A stretch of DNA of 64,000 nucleotides from Thalassococcus arenae (GCF_019104745.1 NZ_JAHRWL010000002.1:248001-312000), one strand, 5' to 3'. Shown: positions 18,072 through 27,951, counted from the stretch's first letter. Notes: generated from the sequence alone by a model not told the origin. Made by a program: numbers and translations.

Positions 18072-19322
18072 TCACTGAAAACGAGAGGGGGCATAGGGCG
18101 CAAGGTTTATGTTGGGACTGCGCCCGCCGATGATCTGCGCCAACAGCCGCCCGGTCTTGGGCCCGCCGGTCAGGCCGACATGGTCGTGCCCGAACCCGAC
18201 AAAGGCGCCTTTCAGGCCGGGTGCTTCGCCGATCAGCGGCACGGAATCCGAGATCGACGGACGATGGCCCATCCATTCGACTTCGCGGGTCCAGGTGATG
18301 CCGGGCAGCGCGGTGCGGATCGATCGGCGCAGCAAGTCGATCGGCGCGCGCGAAGGCGGCGCATCCAGCCCGCCAAACTCGACGATACCGGCCAGCCGCA
18401 ATCGGCCCTCCATCGGCGTGGCCACGAATTTCTGCGCCGCGACCATGATCGGAGCCCGGGGCATGACCGAGGGTTCCCACAATTCCAGGTGGTAGCCGCG
18501 TTCGGATTCCAGTTGCGGCTTGATCCCCAGTCTGGCGGCCAGCGGGCCGGACCAGGCGCCGGTGGCCAAGACGGCACTGTCGCAGGCCAGCGTTTCGCCC
18601 GCCACCCGCAATCCGGTCAACCGGCCGTTTTCGCGTACGAAATCCGTGACTTCTCCGGTCACGATGCGGGCGCCACGGCGTTCGGCATGGGCGGCGAGAT
18701 CCTTGACGTAGCGGCCCGGGTCGGTGATCCGGCCATGGTCGGGCAGCACCGCCGCGCAATTGTAGGCGGGCGACAGGGCCGGATCGTAGGCGCGTAGGGC
18801 GTCGCCCTCGATCACCTGCCAGTCAAAGCCGTGACGGTGGCGAATGTCCCAGCCGAAAGCATCGCCCTCGTAATGCGCGCGGTCGTTGTAGACGTAGACG
18901 TAATCGCCCGGCACGATCCATTTCTCGGCGCCGGTGCCGGCGGCCAGCGCCTGGTGGTCGGCCAGGCTGTCGCCGATGATCGGCGCCATCGCGGCGGCGC
19001 GCGCCTCGACCGCGGCGGTGTTGGCGTGGGACAGGTAGCGCAGCAGCCAGGGCATCAGCCGGGGCAGGTAGCGCCATTTCAGGAACAGCGGCTGGTTCGG
19101 GTCCAGCAGCATCCGCGGCGCCTTGCGCCACAGCCCGGGCACGGTGACAGGCACAACCGCGGCGCTGGCCAGCACGCCGCCATTGCCGTGGCTGGTGCCT
19201 TCGCCGGGGCCCTTGCGGTCGATCAAGGTGACTGTGTGCCCGTCGCGCAGCGCCCAGATCGCCGTCGACACGCCGACGATCCCGGCACCGATGACGGCCA
19301 CGTGTTTGGCGTTGGTGGTCAT
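18072..19322 (-). CDS. DadA-like FAD-dependent amine/amino-acid oxidoreductase
   Basis: 416-residue flavoprotein of the DAO/DadA family, oxidising an amine or amino acid to an imino or keto product. It has an N-terminal dinucleotide fold ([16 protein letters not shown]), the GTSHGNGG flavin loop, and C-terminal [14 protein letters not shown] contacts near the isoalloxazine. The layout resembles D-amino-acid dehydrogenase or hydroxyproline oxidase. ATG 19322 overlaps the preceding gene's... stop-codon partner: the enolase-superfamily gene ends at 19319, and it is that gene's neighbour in the same operon. Linked to enolase-superfamily, ThDP and racemase-like genes, it probably belongs to a D- or N-substituted amino-acid route. 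Exact substrate unassigned. Confidence 0.82.
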   Translation of the reverse strand: MTTNAKHVAVIGAGIVGVSTAIWALRDGHTVTLIDRKGPGEGTSHGNGGVLASAAVVPVTVPGLWRKAPRMLLDPNQPLFLKWRYLPRLMPWLLRYLSHANTAAVEARAAAMAPIIGDSLADHQALAAGTGAEKWIVPGDYVYVYNDRAHYEGDAFGWDIRHRHGFDWQVIEGDALRAYDPALSPAYNCAAVLPDHGRITDPGRYVKDLAAHAERRGARIVTGEVTDFVRENGRLTGLRVAGETLACDSAVLATGAWSGPLAARLGIKPQLESERGYHLELWEPSVMPRAPIMVAAQKFVATPMEGRLRLAGIVEFGGLDAPPSRAPIDLLRRSIRTALPGITWTREVEWMGHRPSISDSVPLIGEAPGLKGAFVGFGHDHVGLTGGPKTGRLLAQIIGGRSPNINLAPYAPSRFQ

Positions 19323-20458
19323 GTCGTCCCTCCGGGGCCATCAAGCGCATAACGGGCGATCTTGTCCATGTCCGGTGCGATACCCAGCCCAGGCCCATTC
19401 CCCAATGAGACCTGCCCGCCCTCGCAGGGAAAGGGCGCGGCCAGCAGGTCTTCGGCCAGGTAGTAGCGCGCCTGGTAGAATTCGCATCCCAACGTGATCT
19501 GCGGAGTGGCGGCGATCATGTGGGCGCCGGCCAGATGCGCAAGCCCGGTTTCGAACATGTCGCCGCCATAGGCCAGCAGCCCGGCATCGGCGGCCATGCG
19601 CGCCACCTTTTGCGCGCGCCTCAACCCGCCGGTCTTCATGATCTTGACCGACACGCCGTCGCAAAGACCCTCGCGGATGGCGCGCGCCATGTCCTCGGGG
19701 CCGAAGACGGATTCATCGGCCAGCAGGGGGATATCCAGCCGGTCGCGCAGATCGCGCATCGTGTCCCAGTCGCCTGCCGCGACGGGCTGTTCGATGAAAT
19801 CGGGGGCAAAGGCCGCGATGGCGGGCACCTCGACCAGCGCCGCCTCGCGCGTCAGACCCTGGTTGTAGTCGATGCGCAGGGCCATCTCGGGATGGCGGTC
19901 GCGGATATGGGCGCAGCGCATCACGTCGAAGTCCGGCCCGGCGAAACCGGCCTTGAGCTTGACTATCCGCACGCCGTCTTCGGACAGCCGCCGCAACAGC
20001 GCCTTGTCGGCCTCGAAGTCCGGGTTGGCGATGGAACAGGACAGCGGAATCGGTGCGGGCGCGTCGCCGCCCAGCAAAGCCCAAACCGGCTGTCCTGCGA
20101 TCTGCCCGGCCAGGTCGTGCAACGCGCTGTCCAGCGCCGCCTTGGCTTCGGTGCAATGCACCACCGCGCGGGACGCGTCGGCCAGGATCGCCGCGCGATC
20201 CGCCACGTCGCGGCCCAGCACATGCGGCCGCATGTAGCGGTCGAGCGCGGCGAAACTGGCCTCGGGCGAACCGGTGAAGACCACCCAGGGGCTGGCCTCG
20301 CCCCACCCCTCGGCGCCGTTTTCCGCAGTCAGGCGCAGAACGATCACCTCGACCGTTCCCGCGACCGAACCGATGCCGTGGTCGCGGCGTGCGGTCACCG
20401 GCAGGGCCAGGTGCCAGACGTCGTAGCCGGTGATGACGCCGCCATTCACGCGATCCAT
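19319..20458 (-). CDS. Enolase-superfamily (mandelate racemase/MLE type) enzyme
   Basis: 379-residue member of the muconate-lactonising subgroup: abstracts a proton alpha to a carboxylate for racemisation, dehydration or cycloisomerisation. A KxK catalytic motif is visible in VKLKAGF, metal ligands in RIDYNQG, FIEQP and LLADESVFG, and the opposing lysine in [11 protein letters not shown]. cis-3-hydroxyproline dehydratases and N-succinylamino-acid racemases share this layout; neither is proven. Start is uncertain: ATG 20458 overlaps the ThDP gene by 13 bases, while GTG 20449 would give a GTGA overlap typical of this region. The gene's own stop overlaps the ATG of the DadA-like gene. Confidence 0.83.
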   Translation of the reverse strand: MDRVNGGVITGYDVWHLALPVTARRDHGIGSVAGTVEVIVLRLTAENGAEGWGEASPWVVFTGSPEASFAALDRYMRPHVLGRDVADRAAILADASRAVVHCTEAKAALDSALHDLAGQIAGQPVWALLGGDAPAPIPLSCSIANPDFEADKALLRRLSEDGVRIVKLKAGFAGPDFDVMRCAHIRDRHPEMALRIDYNQGLTREAALVEVPAIAAFAPDFIEQPVAAGDWDTMRDLRDRLDIPLLADESVFGPEDMARAIREGLCDGVSVKIMKTGGLRRAQKVARMAADAGLLAYGGDMFETGLAHLAGAHMIAATPQITLGCEFYQARYYLAEDLLAAPFPCEGGQVSLGNGPGLGIAPDMDKIARYALDGPGGTT

Positions 20459-22137
20459 TCCGACACCGGCGCGGCGGCCTCGTGCAGGGGTTGCGCGATG
20501 ACGTCGACCAGGCTGGGGCCATCATGGGCCAGAGCCGATTTCAGAGTGCCGGTCAGCGCGCCGGGATCTTCGACGCGCCAGGACCGGACGCCAAAGGCCT
20601 GCGCCACCGCAGCGTGATCGGTGCGGCCGAAATCGACATTGTAAAAGCGCTGTCCGAACCCGGCATTCTGCCCGGCCTTGATCCAGCCGAACGTGGCGTT
20701 GGAAAAGACGATCATGGTGATCGGCATGTTATAGCGTACCAGTGTCTCAAGTTCGCCGCAGCAGAAGTTGAACGACCCGTCGCCCATCAGCGCCACGGTT
20801 TTCACGCCCGGACGGCCGACATGGGCGCCCATCGCGGCAGCCAGCGCATAGCCCAGGGCGCCATGCGCGCGGTTGGTGATGAAGTGGCGTCCCGCCCGCG
20901 GCCAGCGGTAATGCGCCGAGACATAGGGGCAGGGCGTGCCGGGATCGGCGACGAGGGTGGCATCGTCATCCAGCAGGTCCTGCAAGGCGCGGATCACCCG
21001 TTCGGGGCGGATGGGGCGATCGGTGCTGGCGGCCAGCGGGGCAAAACCGGCATGTTTGTCGATCCAGGCCTTGCGGGCACGGGTGGCGCCGTTCTGAGGC
21101 TGGGTTTTGAGGTGGCGCATCGTATCGACCAGCGCGCTCAGAGCCAGTTTCGCATCGGCGCAGATCGCGATTTCGGTGTCGTAATTGGCGCCCGGCACCA
21201 TCGGGTCGGCATCGATATGGATGATCGGCGTGCCCGGCGGGGGCGAGCGCCAGCGTTCCGTGGTGACCGACCCGGCACGGCAGCCGACAAAGACGACGAG
21301 GTCGGCGCCATCCAGGACGGCGCGGGTCGCCGGCACTCCGCCATTCGAGCCGATGACACCCACGGCCAGCGGATGCGTTTCGGCAATGGCGCCCTGGCCC
21401 GACACGGTGGTCGCCACGGGGATGTCCAGCAACTCGGCCAGCGCCGCCAATTCGGCAAAGGCGCCTGCGATGACCGGCCCGCCGCCGCAGACGATCACCG
21501 CGTTTTCCGCCCGCGCAAGCCGGTCGGCGGCAGCCTGGATGGCGTCGCTGTCGGGCGCCGCACGGTCGGCCGGATAGGTCTTGTGCCGGGCATCGGCCCA
21601 GACCTCGCCGGGGTCGACCGGTGCTTTCTGGGTGTCGAAGGGCAGGGCGAGGTGCACCGCGCCGGGCCTGCCGGTGGTCATGGCGCGAAAGGCCTGCCGC
21701 ACCGCCGCGGGCAGACGCGCGGCACTGTCCAGCGCGGTGCACCACTTGGTCACCGGGGCGAACAGTGCAGGCTGATCCAGTTCCGTCAGCGGGTACCGCC
21801 CGCGCGACGTGGTGGCGACGTCGGTGGTAATGGCCAGAACGGGAATCGAGCTTTCGTTGGCCTCGACCAGCCCCGGCAGGATGTATGTCGCCCCGCCGCC
21901 CGACGGACCTTCACAGACGCCCGGCCGTCCGGTCACGCGGGCATAGCCATCGGCCATGTAGGCGGCGTGGCGTTCGTCGCGCGTCAGGATATGCGTGATG
22001 CCGTGATCGAGTCGTGCCAGCGCGTCATAGAACGGCAGCGTGGTGTCGCCGCACAATCCGAACATGTGCCGCACACCGTAGGCTTGCAACATGCGCACCA
22101 TCGCCTCGGCGCCGGTCAGTTGGTTGGTGTCCGTCAT
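20446..22137 (-). CDS. ThDP-dependent enzyme, acetolactate synthase-like
   Basis: 563-residue thiamin-diphosphate enzyme that cleaves or joins 2-oxo acids. It has an N-terminal pyrimidine-binding domain ([17 protein letters not shown]; the activating glutamate lies in [18 protein letters not shown]), a central domain and a C-terminal pyrophosphate domain ([19 protein letters not shown] with NATFGW). The LTRDER replaces the more usual HEQ-type context. It is the first gene of the minus-strand catabolic operon and diverges from the racemase-like gene. No biosynthetic small subunit is adjacent, so it is likely catabolic (2-oxo acid or sulfo-acid decarboxylase) and not valine biosynthesis. Confidence 0.8.
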   Translation of the reverse strand: MTDTNQLTGAEAMVRMLQAYGVRHMFGLCGDTTLPFYDALARLDHGITHILTRDERHAAYMADGYARVTGRPGVCEGPSGGGATYILPGLVEANESSIPVLAITTDVATTSRGRYPLTELDQPALFAPVTKWCTALDSAARLPAAVRQAFRAMTTGRPGAVHLALPFDTQKAPVDPGEVWADARHKTYPADRAAPDSDAIQAAADRLARAENAVIVCGGGPVIAGAFAELAALAELLDIPVATTVSGQGAIAETHPLAVGVIGSNGGVPATRAVLDGADLVVFVGCRAGSVTTERWRSPPPGTPIIHIDADPMVPGANYDTEIAICADAKLALSALVDTMRHLKTQPQNGATRARKAWIDKHAGFAPLAASTDRPIRPERVIRALQDLLDDDATLVADPGTPCPYVSAHYRWPRAGRHFITNRAHGALGYALAAAMGAHVGRPGVKTVALMGDGSFNFCCGELETLVRYNMPITMIVFSNATFGWIKAGQNAGFGQRFYNVDFGRTDHAAVAQAFGVRSWRVEDPGALTGTLKSALAHDGPSLVDVIAQPLHEAAAPVSEWIA

Positions 22138-22201
22138 CCGCTCCCCCTTGTGCCGCAGCTTGGTTGTGCCGATGCTGGGCTGTCAATTGCGGAGAACGGC
22201 G

Positions 22202-22912
22202 ATGAAGGTCACCGGTGGCAAGGCGGTCTATGGCGCGGGCGTCGGCATCCTGATGCTGCAGGCGCGGTTTCCCCGGATTCCCGGCGACATGGGCAACGCG
22301 CTGAGCTGGCCTTTTCCCGTTCATTACCGGGTGGTGCGCGGCGCCTCGCCCGATCGCGTGGTGCGGCAGGGCGCGCCGGGGCTGCTGGATGCGTTCATCG
22401 AAGCCGGGCGCGCGCTGGTGGCCGACGGTGCGGACGGGATCACCACCAATTGCGGGTTCCTGTCGCTGTTCCAGCCCGAATTGTCGGCCGCGCTGGAGGT
22501 GCCCGTGATGACCTCGTCTTTGATGCAGGTGGCGCTGGTGAACCGGCTGTTGCCGCCCGGCAAGGTGGCAGGCGTGCTGACGATCTCGGCCAGCGCGCTG
22601 ACGGCCGAGCACCTCGCCCGCGCGCAGGTGCCCGAAGGTACGCCCATCGGCACCACCGAAGGCGGGCGCGAATTCACCCGGGCGATCCTGGGCGACGAAC
22701 TGACGTTGGATGTGGAATTGGCGCGGCAGGACAACATCGACGCCGCCAGGGCGCTGATCGAATCGCACCCGGAGGTCGGCGCCATCGTTCTGGAATGCAC
22801 CAACATGGTGCCTTACGCGGGCGACATCCGGGCAGCGACGGGGCTGCCGGTGTTCTCGATCTACTCGGCGGTAACGTGGTTCCAGCAGGGGCTGGTGCCG
22901 CGGCGGTTTTGA
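22202..22912 (+). CDS. Asp/Glu racemase-superfamily protein
   Basis: 236-residue Asp/Glu/hydantoin racemase-superfamily protein, expected to move a proton with two cysteines. TTNCGF (about Cys82) and LECTNM (about Cys199) are the candidate pair at the expected positions in the two domains. ATG 22202 has GGAGAACGGCG just upstream; longer readings run into the divergent ThDP gene and were rejected. It shares a 64-base divergent promoter region with the minus-strand catabolic operon, so joint control is plausible. The substrate is unknown; amino acid, hydantoin or maleate-type chemistry are all possible. Confidence 0.75.
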   Translation: MKVTGGKAVYGAGVGILMLQARFPRIPGDMGNALSWPFPVHYRVVRGASPDRVVRQGAPGLLDAFIEAGRALVADGADGITTNCGFLSLFQPELSAALEVPVMTSSLMQVALVNRLLPPGKVAGVLTISASALTAEHLARAQVPEGTPIGTTEGGREFTRAILGDELTLDVELARQDNIDAARALIESHPEVGAIVLECTNMVPYAGDIRAATGLPVFSIYSAVTWFQQGLVPRRF

Positions 22913-22921
22913 GCGCCAGGC

Positions 22922-23090
22922 GCGGAAACAAGCCCGCAGGGCGCCGCGCATCGACGAGCCGCCCCCCGGCACGGCGATTTGGCGAGGCTGGGCGCGTCGT
23001 TCAATCGGCGTGCGGAGCGTCACGATAAACCGCCAAGCCACCTCCGTCGGATCGCCGCACCGCGGCCCGATGATGCGCGGCTTGCGCCCC
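22922..23090. repeat. Dispersed non-coding repeat, copy 2
   Basis: Second copy of the element at 14196-14370, occupying the 188-base gap between two converging genes. The shared head AAGCCCGCAGGGCGCCGCGC, the ATCGACG block, CGATTTGG and CACGATAAA are all present. The internal palindrome is partly degraded (ATCGACGAGCCG against CGGCACGGCGAT). No gene is seen in this stretch; a role as a bidirectional transcript end is possible. Confidence 0.58.
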
Positions 23091-23100
23091 TGGAATTGCT

Positions 23101-23886
23101 CTACCGCCCCTTCCAGACCGGATCGCGCTTTTCCGCGAATGCCCGCGCGCCTTCCAGTTGATCCTCGGACCGATAGAGCTGCTCGACCGTCTCGAATTGG
23201 CTTTTGGTAATCCGGTTCATCGCGTCCTGGAATTTCATGTCTTCCGCCTCGCGCACGATTTCCTTGATCGCGGCATAGACCAGCGGCGGGCCGGCGGCGA
23301 GCAGATCGGCCATCTCGCGTGCCTGCGCCATCAGGTCCGTCGCCGGCACCACGCGATTGATGAGCCCCCAACGCGCGGCTTCCTCTGCGTCGATCCAGCG
23401 CCCGGTCAGCAGCATCTCCATCGCGATGTGATAGGGGATGCGCTTGGGCAGCTTGACGCTGGCGGCATCGGCCACCGTGCCCGACCGGATCTCGGGCAGC
23501 GCAAAGCTCGCGTGGTCGGCGGCCAGGATGATGTCGGCCGAAAGCGCCAGTTCCAGCCCGCCGCCGCAACAGATGCCGTTCACCGCGGCGACAACCGGCT
23601 TGTTCAGCCCGCGCAATTCCTGCAGGCCGCCAAAACCGCCCTTGCCGTAATCGCCGTCGACCGCGTCGCCGTCCGCTGCGGCTTTCAGATCCCAGCCGGG
23701 GCAGAAGAATTTCTCTCCCGCGCCGGTCAGCAGCGCCACGCGCAGGTCCGGGTCGTCGCGGAAATCGGTGAACACCTCGCCCATCAGGCGCGAGGTGGCC
23801 AGGTCGATGGCGTTGGCCTTGGGCCGGTCCAGCGTGACCTCGAGCACATGGCCGCGGCGTTCGGTGCGGATCGGGCTGTCGCTCAT
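23101..23886 (-). CDS. Enoyl-CoA hydratase / carnitinyl-CoA dehydratase-like
   Basis: 261-residue crotonase-fold enzyme, adding water to or removing it from a CoA thioester. The oxyanion-hole segments GAGEKFFCPGWDLKAA and AAVNGICCGGGLELALSADI are clear, followed by FALPEIRSGTVADAAS. The sequence is most like CaiD carnitinyl-CoA dehydratases, but a generic enoyl-CoA hydratase cannot be excluded. ATG 23886 overlaps the stop of the acyl-CoA synthetase gene (ATGA). With that gene and the acyl-CoA dehydrogenase it forms an activation, dehydrogenation and hydration series for an acid. Confidence 0.82.
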   Translation of the reverse strand: MSDSPIRTERRGHVLEVTLDRPKANAIDLATSRLMGEVFTDFRDDPDLRVALLTGAGEKFFCPGWDLKAAADGDAVDGDYGKGGFGGLQELRGLNKPVVAAVNGICCGGGLELALSADIILAADHASFALPEIRSGTVADAASVKLPKRIPYHIAMEMLLTGRWIDAEEAARWGLINRVVPATDLMAQAREMADLLAAGPPLVYAAIKEIVREAEDMKFQDAMNRITKSQFETVEQLYRSEDQLEGARAFAEKRDPVWKGR

Positions 23887-25919
23887 TCCGGGTCTCCCAG
23901 TCGGATCAGGGCATCCACTGCGACCGCCCGGTCGGGCGTGCAAAGCAGCGGATTGACCTCAAGTTCCACCAGATCGGCGGCATGGTCCAGCGCATAGGCC
24001 TGCGCCGCCGTCACCGCGTGCAGGATCGCGGCGCGGTCGGTGGGTGGGGCGCCGCGCCAGCCGGCCAGCAGCGGGGCGATGCGCAACCGGTCCAGGGCGG
24101 CGGCGATCTCGGCCCCGGTCGCAGGCAAGAGCAGCGAAGCGCTGTCGCCCAGCAATTCGGTCAGCGTGCCGCCAGCACCCAGTGTCAGGACAAAGCCATG
24201 CGCCGGGTCGCGCAGGATGCCGACGATCAATTCGACGGCTGGGCCGGGGATCATCTCCTCGACAAGAAATGCCTGGGCAGGCATGGATTGGGCCGCGGCC
24301 GCCACGGCGTCGGGCGTCGCGAGGTTCAGCGCGACCAGGCCGGCCTCGGTCTTGTGGGCGGCGCCCTGACCCTTGAGCGCCACGGGGGCGCCGATTGCGG
24401 CGGCCAGGGCTCGGGCCGCCTCGGGGCTGTGCGCCGCACCGCCCCGGGGGACGGCTAGTCCGTAATCCGCCAAGGCCGCCTTGGCTTCGGCCTCGGTCAG
24501 CAACCGCGTCGCCTCAAGCGGACCGGAAGGCAGGACAGGGGCGGGGGTGGTCCAGTCGCGGCCCAGCCACGCGGCCGCCTCGATCGCGGCCAGACCTTCG
24601 GTCAGACCGCAAAGCGGGATCAGCCCGGCCGCCATGATCCGACCGGCGATGTCTTCGGGCATGGTTTCGGGCAGGCTGGCCAACAGCGCCACCGGCACCC
24701 CGCATTGCCGTTGCGCGTCTGCTGCGGCATCGATCACCACGTCCCAGGCCGATGGATCGCAGCGGTCGGCGCGGGGAAAGTCGACCACGATCACGCCAAG
24801 CGCCAGCGCCGGGTCCAGCATCGCCGCATAGCAGGCGGTCATCGCCGCCCGGTCGCCCCAGATATAAGTGTGATAATCCAATGGATTGGCCAGCGCGACC
24901 TTGGGTCCAAGCGCGGCGCGCAGGGACTGTCTCTGCGTCTCGTTCAGCGGCGGAAACTCCAGGTCGCAACCCAGGAGGCTGTCGGCCATCAGGCTGGCTT
25001 CGCCGCCGGAACAGGACAGGGACGCAATGCGCCGCGACGCCAGCGGCCCGGCGACATGCAGCAGTTTGAGCGTTTCCAGCAGCGCAGCCAGCGTATCGAC
25101 CCGCGCGACGCCCAGACGGTCGAACAGCGCGCGCGCGCCCGCATCCGATCCCGCCAGCGAGGCGGTGTGCGACACCGTGGCCGCCTGCGCGGCCTGCGAC
25201 GCTCCGATCTTGAGCGCCACGATGCGCTTGCCGCGGGCGCGGGCTTCGCCGGCCAATGCCTCGAACGCGGGCAGGTCGGCGATGCCCTCGATATGCAGGC
25301 CAAGCGCGGTGACCCGGTCATCGGCCAGCAGCGTTCTGCCGATCCGCGCCAGATCGGTCTGCGCCTGGTTGCCCGCCGTCACCACGTAGGCCAGCGGCAC
25401 CGACCGGCGCTGCATCGTCAGATTGATGGCGATGTTGGACGATTGCGTGATCAGCGCGACGCCGCGTTCCACGGGCACACAGCCATGCTGGTCGGGCCAA
25501 AGCGCGGCGCGATCCAGCGCATTGACAAAGCCATAGCAATTGGGCCCGAGGATCGCCATGTCGCCGGCGGCTTGCAGCAAAGCCTGTTGCAAGGCGCCGC
25601 CATCGCCGGTTTCGGCTGCACTTTCGCGATAGCCCGATGCGAAACACACCGCGCCGCCGGCGCCGCGCGCCGACAGGGCGCGCAGAACCTCGATGGTGGT
25701 TGCGCGGTTCACGCCGATGAAACTGGCGTCGGGTGCGCCGGGCAGGTCGGCGATGGCGGTGAAGGCGGGCAGGCCGCCGACCTGTTGGCGCGTCGGATGC
25801 ACCGGCCAGACGGGGCCGTCGAAACCGATCTTGTGCAACTGTTCGATCACGTTGGCGCACCAGGTGCCGCCGCCGATCACCGCGACCGAACGCGGCCGCA
25901 AGAGCCGTTCGAGCGACAT
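23883..25919 (-). CDS. NDP-forming acyl-CoA synthetase
   Basis: 678-residue acetate-CoA ligase (ADP-forming) family protein that makes acyl-CoA from an acid, CoA and ATP. It joins a CoA-binding domain (RSVAVIGGGTWCANVIEQL), succinyl-CoA-ligase-like domains (AILGPNCYGF; ITQSSNIAINL) and a C-terminal ATP-grasp domain (VALKGQGAAHKTEAGLVALN). The likely phospho-histidine region is around the AAHKTEAG segment and was not resolved further. It starts 1 base after the acyl-CoA dehydrogenase stop. This is a different family from the AMP-forming CaiC/Acs ligases, so the pathway is not simply the E. coli cai operon. Confidence 0.85.
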   Translation of the reverse strand: MSLERLLRPRSVAVIGGGTWCANVIEQLHKIGFDGPVWPVHPTRQQVGGLPAFTAIADLPGAPDASFIGVNRATTIEVLRALSARGAGGAVCFASGYRESAAETGDGGALQQALLQAAGDMAILGPNCYGFVNALDRAALWPDQHGCVPVERGVALITQSSNIAINLTMQRRSVPLAYVVTAGNQAQTDLARIGRTLLADDRVTALGLHIEGIADLPAFEALAGEARARGKRIVALKIGASQAAQAATVSHTASLAGSDAGARALFDRLGVARVDTLAALLETLKLLHVAGPLASRRIASLSCSGGEASLMADSLLGCDLEFPPLNETQRQSLRAALGPKVALANPLDYHTYIWGDRAAMTACYAAMLDPALALGVIVVDFPRADRCDPSAWDVVIDAAADAQRQCGVPVALLASLPETMPEDIAGRIMAAGLIPLCGLTEGLAAIEAAAWLGRDWTTPAPVLPSGPLEATRLLTEAEAKAALADYGLAVPRGGAAHSPEAARALAAAIGAPVALKGQGAAHKTEAGLVALNLATPDAVAAAAQSMPAQAFLVEEMIPGPAVELIVGILRDPAHGFVLTLGAGGTLTELLGDSASLLLPATGAEIAAALDRLRIAPLLAGWRGAPPTDRAAILHAVTAAQAYALDHAADLVELEVNPLLCTPDRAVAVDALIRLGDPE

Positions 25920-25920
25920 C

Positions 25921-27081
25921 TCAGGCGCCCAGCGGCCGGAACAATTCGCGCCCGATGATGTGGCGCTGGATTTCGCTGGTGCCGTCCCAGATGCGTTCGA
26001 CCCGCGCGTCGCGCCAGAACCGTTCGATGGGAAAATCGTCCATCAGCCCCATCCCGCCGAAGATCTGAAGGGTGGTGTCGGTCACGCGGGCCAGCATCTC
26101 GGTCGCATACAGCTTGGCCGACGCGATCTCGCGGTTGGCGGGCAGGCCCTGGTCCAGCCGCCAGGCACCGGCCAGCGTCAGCCAGTCGGCTGCATCGATT
26201 TCGGTTATCATGTCGGCGACCTGAAAACTCACGCCCTGGAATTTCGCGATGGGCTGGCCGAACTGCTTGCGTTGCGCTGCATAGTCCACCGCCATGTCGA
26301 AACAGCGCCGCGCCCGCCCGACGCTGAAGGCCGCGACGGTCAGGCGGGTGGCATAGAGCCAGTCGTTCATGACGTCGAACCCGCCATCGACGGCGCCCAG
26401 GACCTGCGCGTCGGGCAGGCGGCAATCGTCGAATTCCAGGATGCAATTCTTGTAGCCGCGATGGCTGACCGAACGATACCCGTCGCGGATGGTGAAGCCC
26501 GGCGTGCCCCGGTCGACCAGGAAACAGGTGATGCGCTTTTTCGGGCCGCGGGTCGTTTCGTCGATACCGGTGGCCACGAAAACGATAACGAAATCAGCGT
26601 GTTCCGCGCCGGAGATGAAGTGCTTTGTACCATTCAGCACCCAGTCGCCGCCGTCGCGTACAGCGCTGCAGGCCATGCTGCGCACATCCGATCCGGCACC
26701 CGGTTCGGTCATCGCCAGCGCGTCCATGCGTTCGCCGCGCACCGCGGGAAAAAGGTAGCGGTCGCGCTGTTCCCCTTGGCAGGCCATCAGGATGTTCTGC
26801 GGGCGGCCGAAGAAATGCGTAAGCGCCATCGACCCGCGCCCCAATTCGCGTTCAACCAGCGTGAAATCCAGGTGGCTCAGCCCCGCGCCGCCGACATCCT
26901 CGGGGAAATTGCAGGCATAAAAGCCCAGCTCGATGCATTTGCGCTTGATCTCTTCGCCCAGTTCGCGTGGCACCGCGCCTGTCCGTTCGACCATGTCCTC
27001 GTGCGGGTAGATTTCGTTCTCGACGAAGTCTCGCACCGTCGAGACGATCAACTCCTGTTCTCCGGTCAGGCCGAACTGCAT
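25921..27081 (-). CDS. Acyl-CoA dehydrogenase
   Basis: 386-residue FAD enzyme oxidising an acyl-CoA to an enoyl-CoA. It has ALAMTEPGAGSDVRSM and HFISGAEHADFVIVF in the FAD/substrate domains, and the C-terminal motifs QIFGGMGLMDDFPIERFWRD and ERIWDGTSEIQRHIIGREL. ATG 27081 was preferred to an in-frame codon eight residues upstream because family members begin MxFxLTxEQE. It is the first gene of the three-gene acyl-CoA operon and diverges from gntR across a 174-base gap containing a palindrome, so control by that regulator is likely. Confidence 0.9.
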   Translation of the reverse strand: MQFGLTGEQELIVSTVRDFVENEIYPHEDMVERTGAVPRELGEEIKRKCIELGFYACNFPEDVGGAGLSHLDFTLVERELGRGSMALTHFFGRPQNILMACQGEQRDRYLFPAVRGERMDALAMTEPGAGSDVRSMACSAVRDGGDWVLNGTKHFISGAEHADFVIVFVATGIDETTRGPKKRITCFLVDRGTPGFTIRDGYRSVSHRGYKNCILEFDDCRLPDAQVLGAVDGGFDVMNDWLYATRLTVAAFSVGRARRCFDMAVDYAAQRKQFGQPIAKFQGVSFQVADMITEIDAADWLTLAGAWRLDQGLPANREIASAKLYATEMLARVTDTTLQIFGGMGLMDDFPIERFWRDARVERIWDGTSEIQRHIIGRELFRPLGA

Positions 27082-27172
27082 GGCGCTCTCCCTTGTCTGC
27101 CCCACCGGTAGACCATCGGTGCGGGACTTGTCATCGCCTCTGTGCGACGGAAGGGGTCGGAAACGGACTGAA

Positions 27173-27235
27173 TTAATGTATGCATTAAAAAACTCATAAA
27201 AGAATTTGACAGCGGATTTGTGACTGCCCTAGCGT
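27173..27235 (+). promoter_or_regulatory. Candidate GntR operator and promoter
   Basis: In the divergent gap, TTAATGTATGCATTAA (27173-27188) is a near-perfect 16-base palindrome of the size bound by FadR-subfamily GntR dimers. Downstream lie TTGACA (27206-27211) and, 18 bases later, TAGCGT (27230-27235), a plausible sigma-70 promoter for gntR. The operator would sit just upstream of that -35 box. Binding is inferred, not shown. Confidence 0.5.
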
Positions 27236-27255
27236 TGTGCTCAGCAGGGGGAACG

Positions 27256-27951
27256 ATGTCGGACAGCCAGTCGGATACGGTCGATCTATCGGCGCGGTCG
27301 TCGCGGGTCAGCGATGCCTATGTCAGGCTCAAGGACGAAATCCTGAACAACCGGATGCCCGCCGGGTTCCAGGCGCCGGAACCCGATATCGCACAGCGCC
27401 TGGGGATGAGCCGCACGCCGGTCCGCGAGGCGCTGATCCGGTTGCAGGCCGAGGGGCTGGTCGAACTGGTGCCGCGCCGGGGCGCGCGGGTTTTGCCGGT
27501 TGTGGCCGATGACATGCGCGAGATTTACGAGATCCTGACGGCGCTCGAGCCGCACGCGGCGGCTGTTCTGGCCGCGCGCAGCCCTTCGGCCGCCGATCTT
27601 GCCCCGCTCGAGACCGCCACCTGCGACATGGAGGCCGCGTTGAGCGCCGAAGACCTGCGCGCCTGGGCCGAAGCCGACGACCGGTTCCATCGTGCGCTGC
27701 TGGACCTGCACGGCAATGCCCGGCTGTCGGCGATCGCGGCATCGCTCTACGATCAGGCGCATCGGGCGCGCATGGTGACGTTGAAAATGCGCGCCTTGCC
27801 GCACCAATCCACCGCCGAGCACCGCGAGATCCTGACCTGTCTGCGCAACGGCGATGCCGAGGGCGCGCGGACCGTGTTCACCGCGCATCGCCAGCGCGCA
27901 GCGCGGGAACTGCTCAACATCCTCGAAACCTACGGATTGCCGCCGCTATGA
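27256..27951 (+). CDS. GntR-family transcriptional regulator (FadR subfamily)
   Basis: 231-residue regulator. The winged-helix domain spans about residues 15-82, with APEPDIAQRLGMSRTPVREA and the wing EGLVELVPRRGARV. A helical FCD ligand domain follows, with the metal/ligand-type segments EADDRFHRALLDLHGN and ALPHQSTAEHREIL. ATG 27256 is preceded by AGGGGGAACG; a start 12 codons upstream lacks a spaced ribosome-binding site. Its 3' end overlaps the dehydrogenase gene as ATGA, so it heads the acid-sugar operon. It probably senses an organic acid and controls both divergent operons. Confidence 0.9.
   Translation: MSDSQSDTVDLSARSSRVSDAYVRLKDEILNNRMPAGFQAPEPDIAQRLGMSRTPVREALIRLQAEGLVELVPRRGARVLPVVADDMREIYEILTALEPHAAAVLAARSPSAADLAPLETATCDMEAALSAEDLRAWAEADDRFHRALLDLHGNARLSAIAASLYDQAHRARMVTLKMRALPHQSTAEHREILTCLRNGDAEGARTVFTAHRQRAARELLNILETYGLPPL

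Noticed and set aside
22926-23040. A short gene in the gap between the racemase-like gene and the crotonase gene
   Set aside because: The sequence is a copy of the non-coding repeat at 14196, and short frames there do not agree between the two copies.
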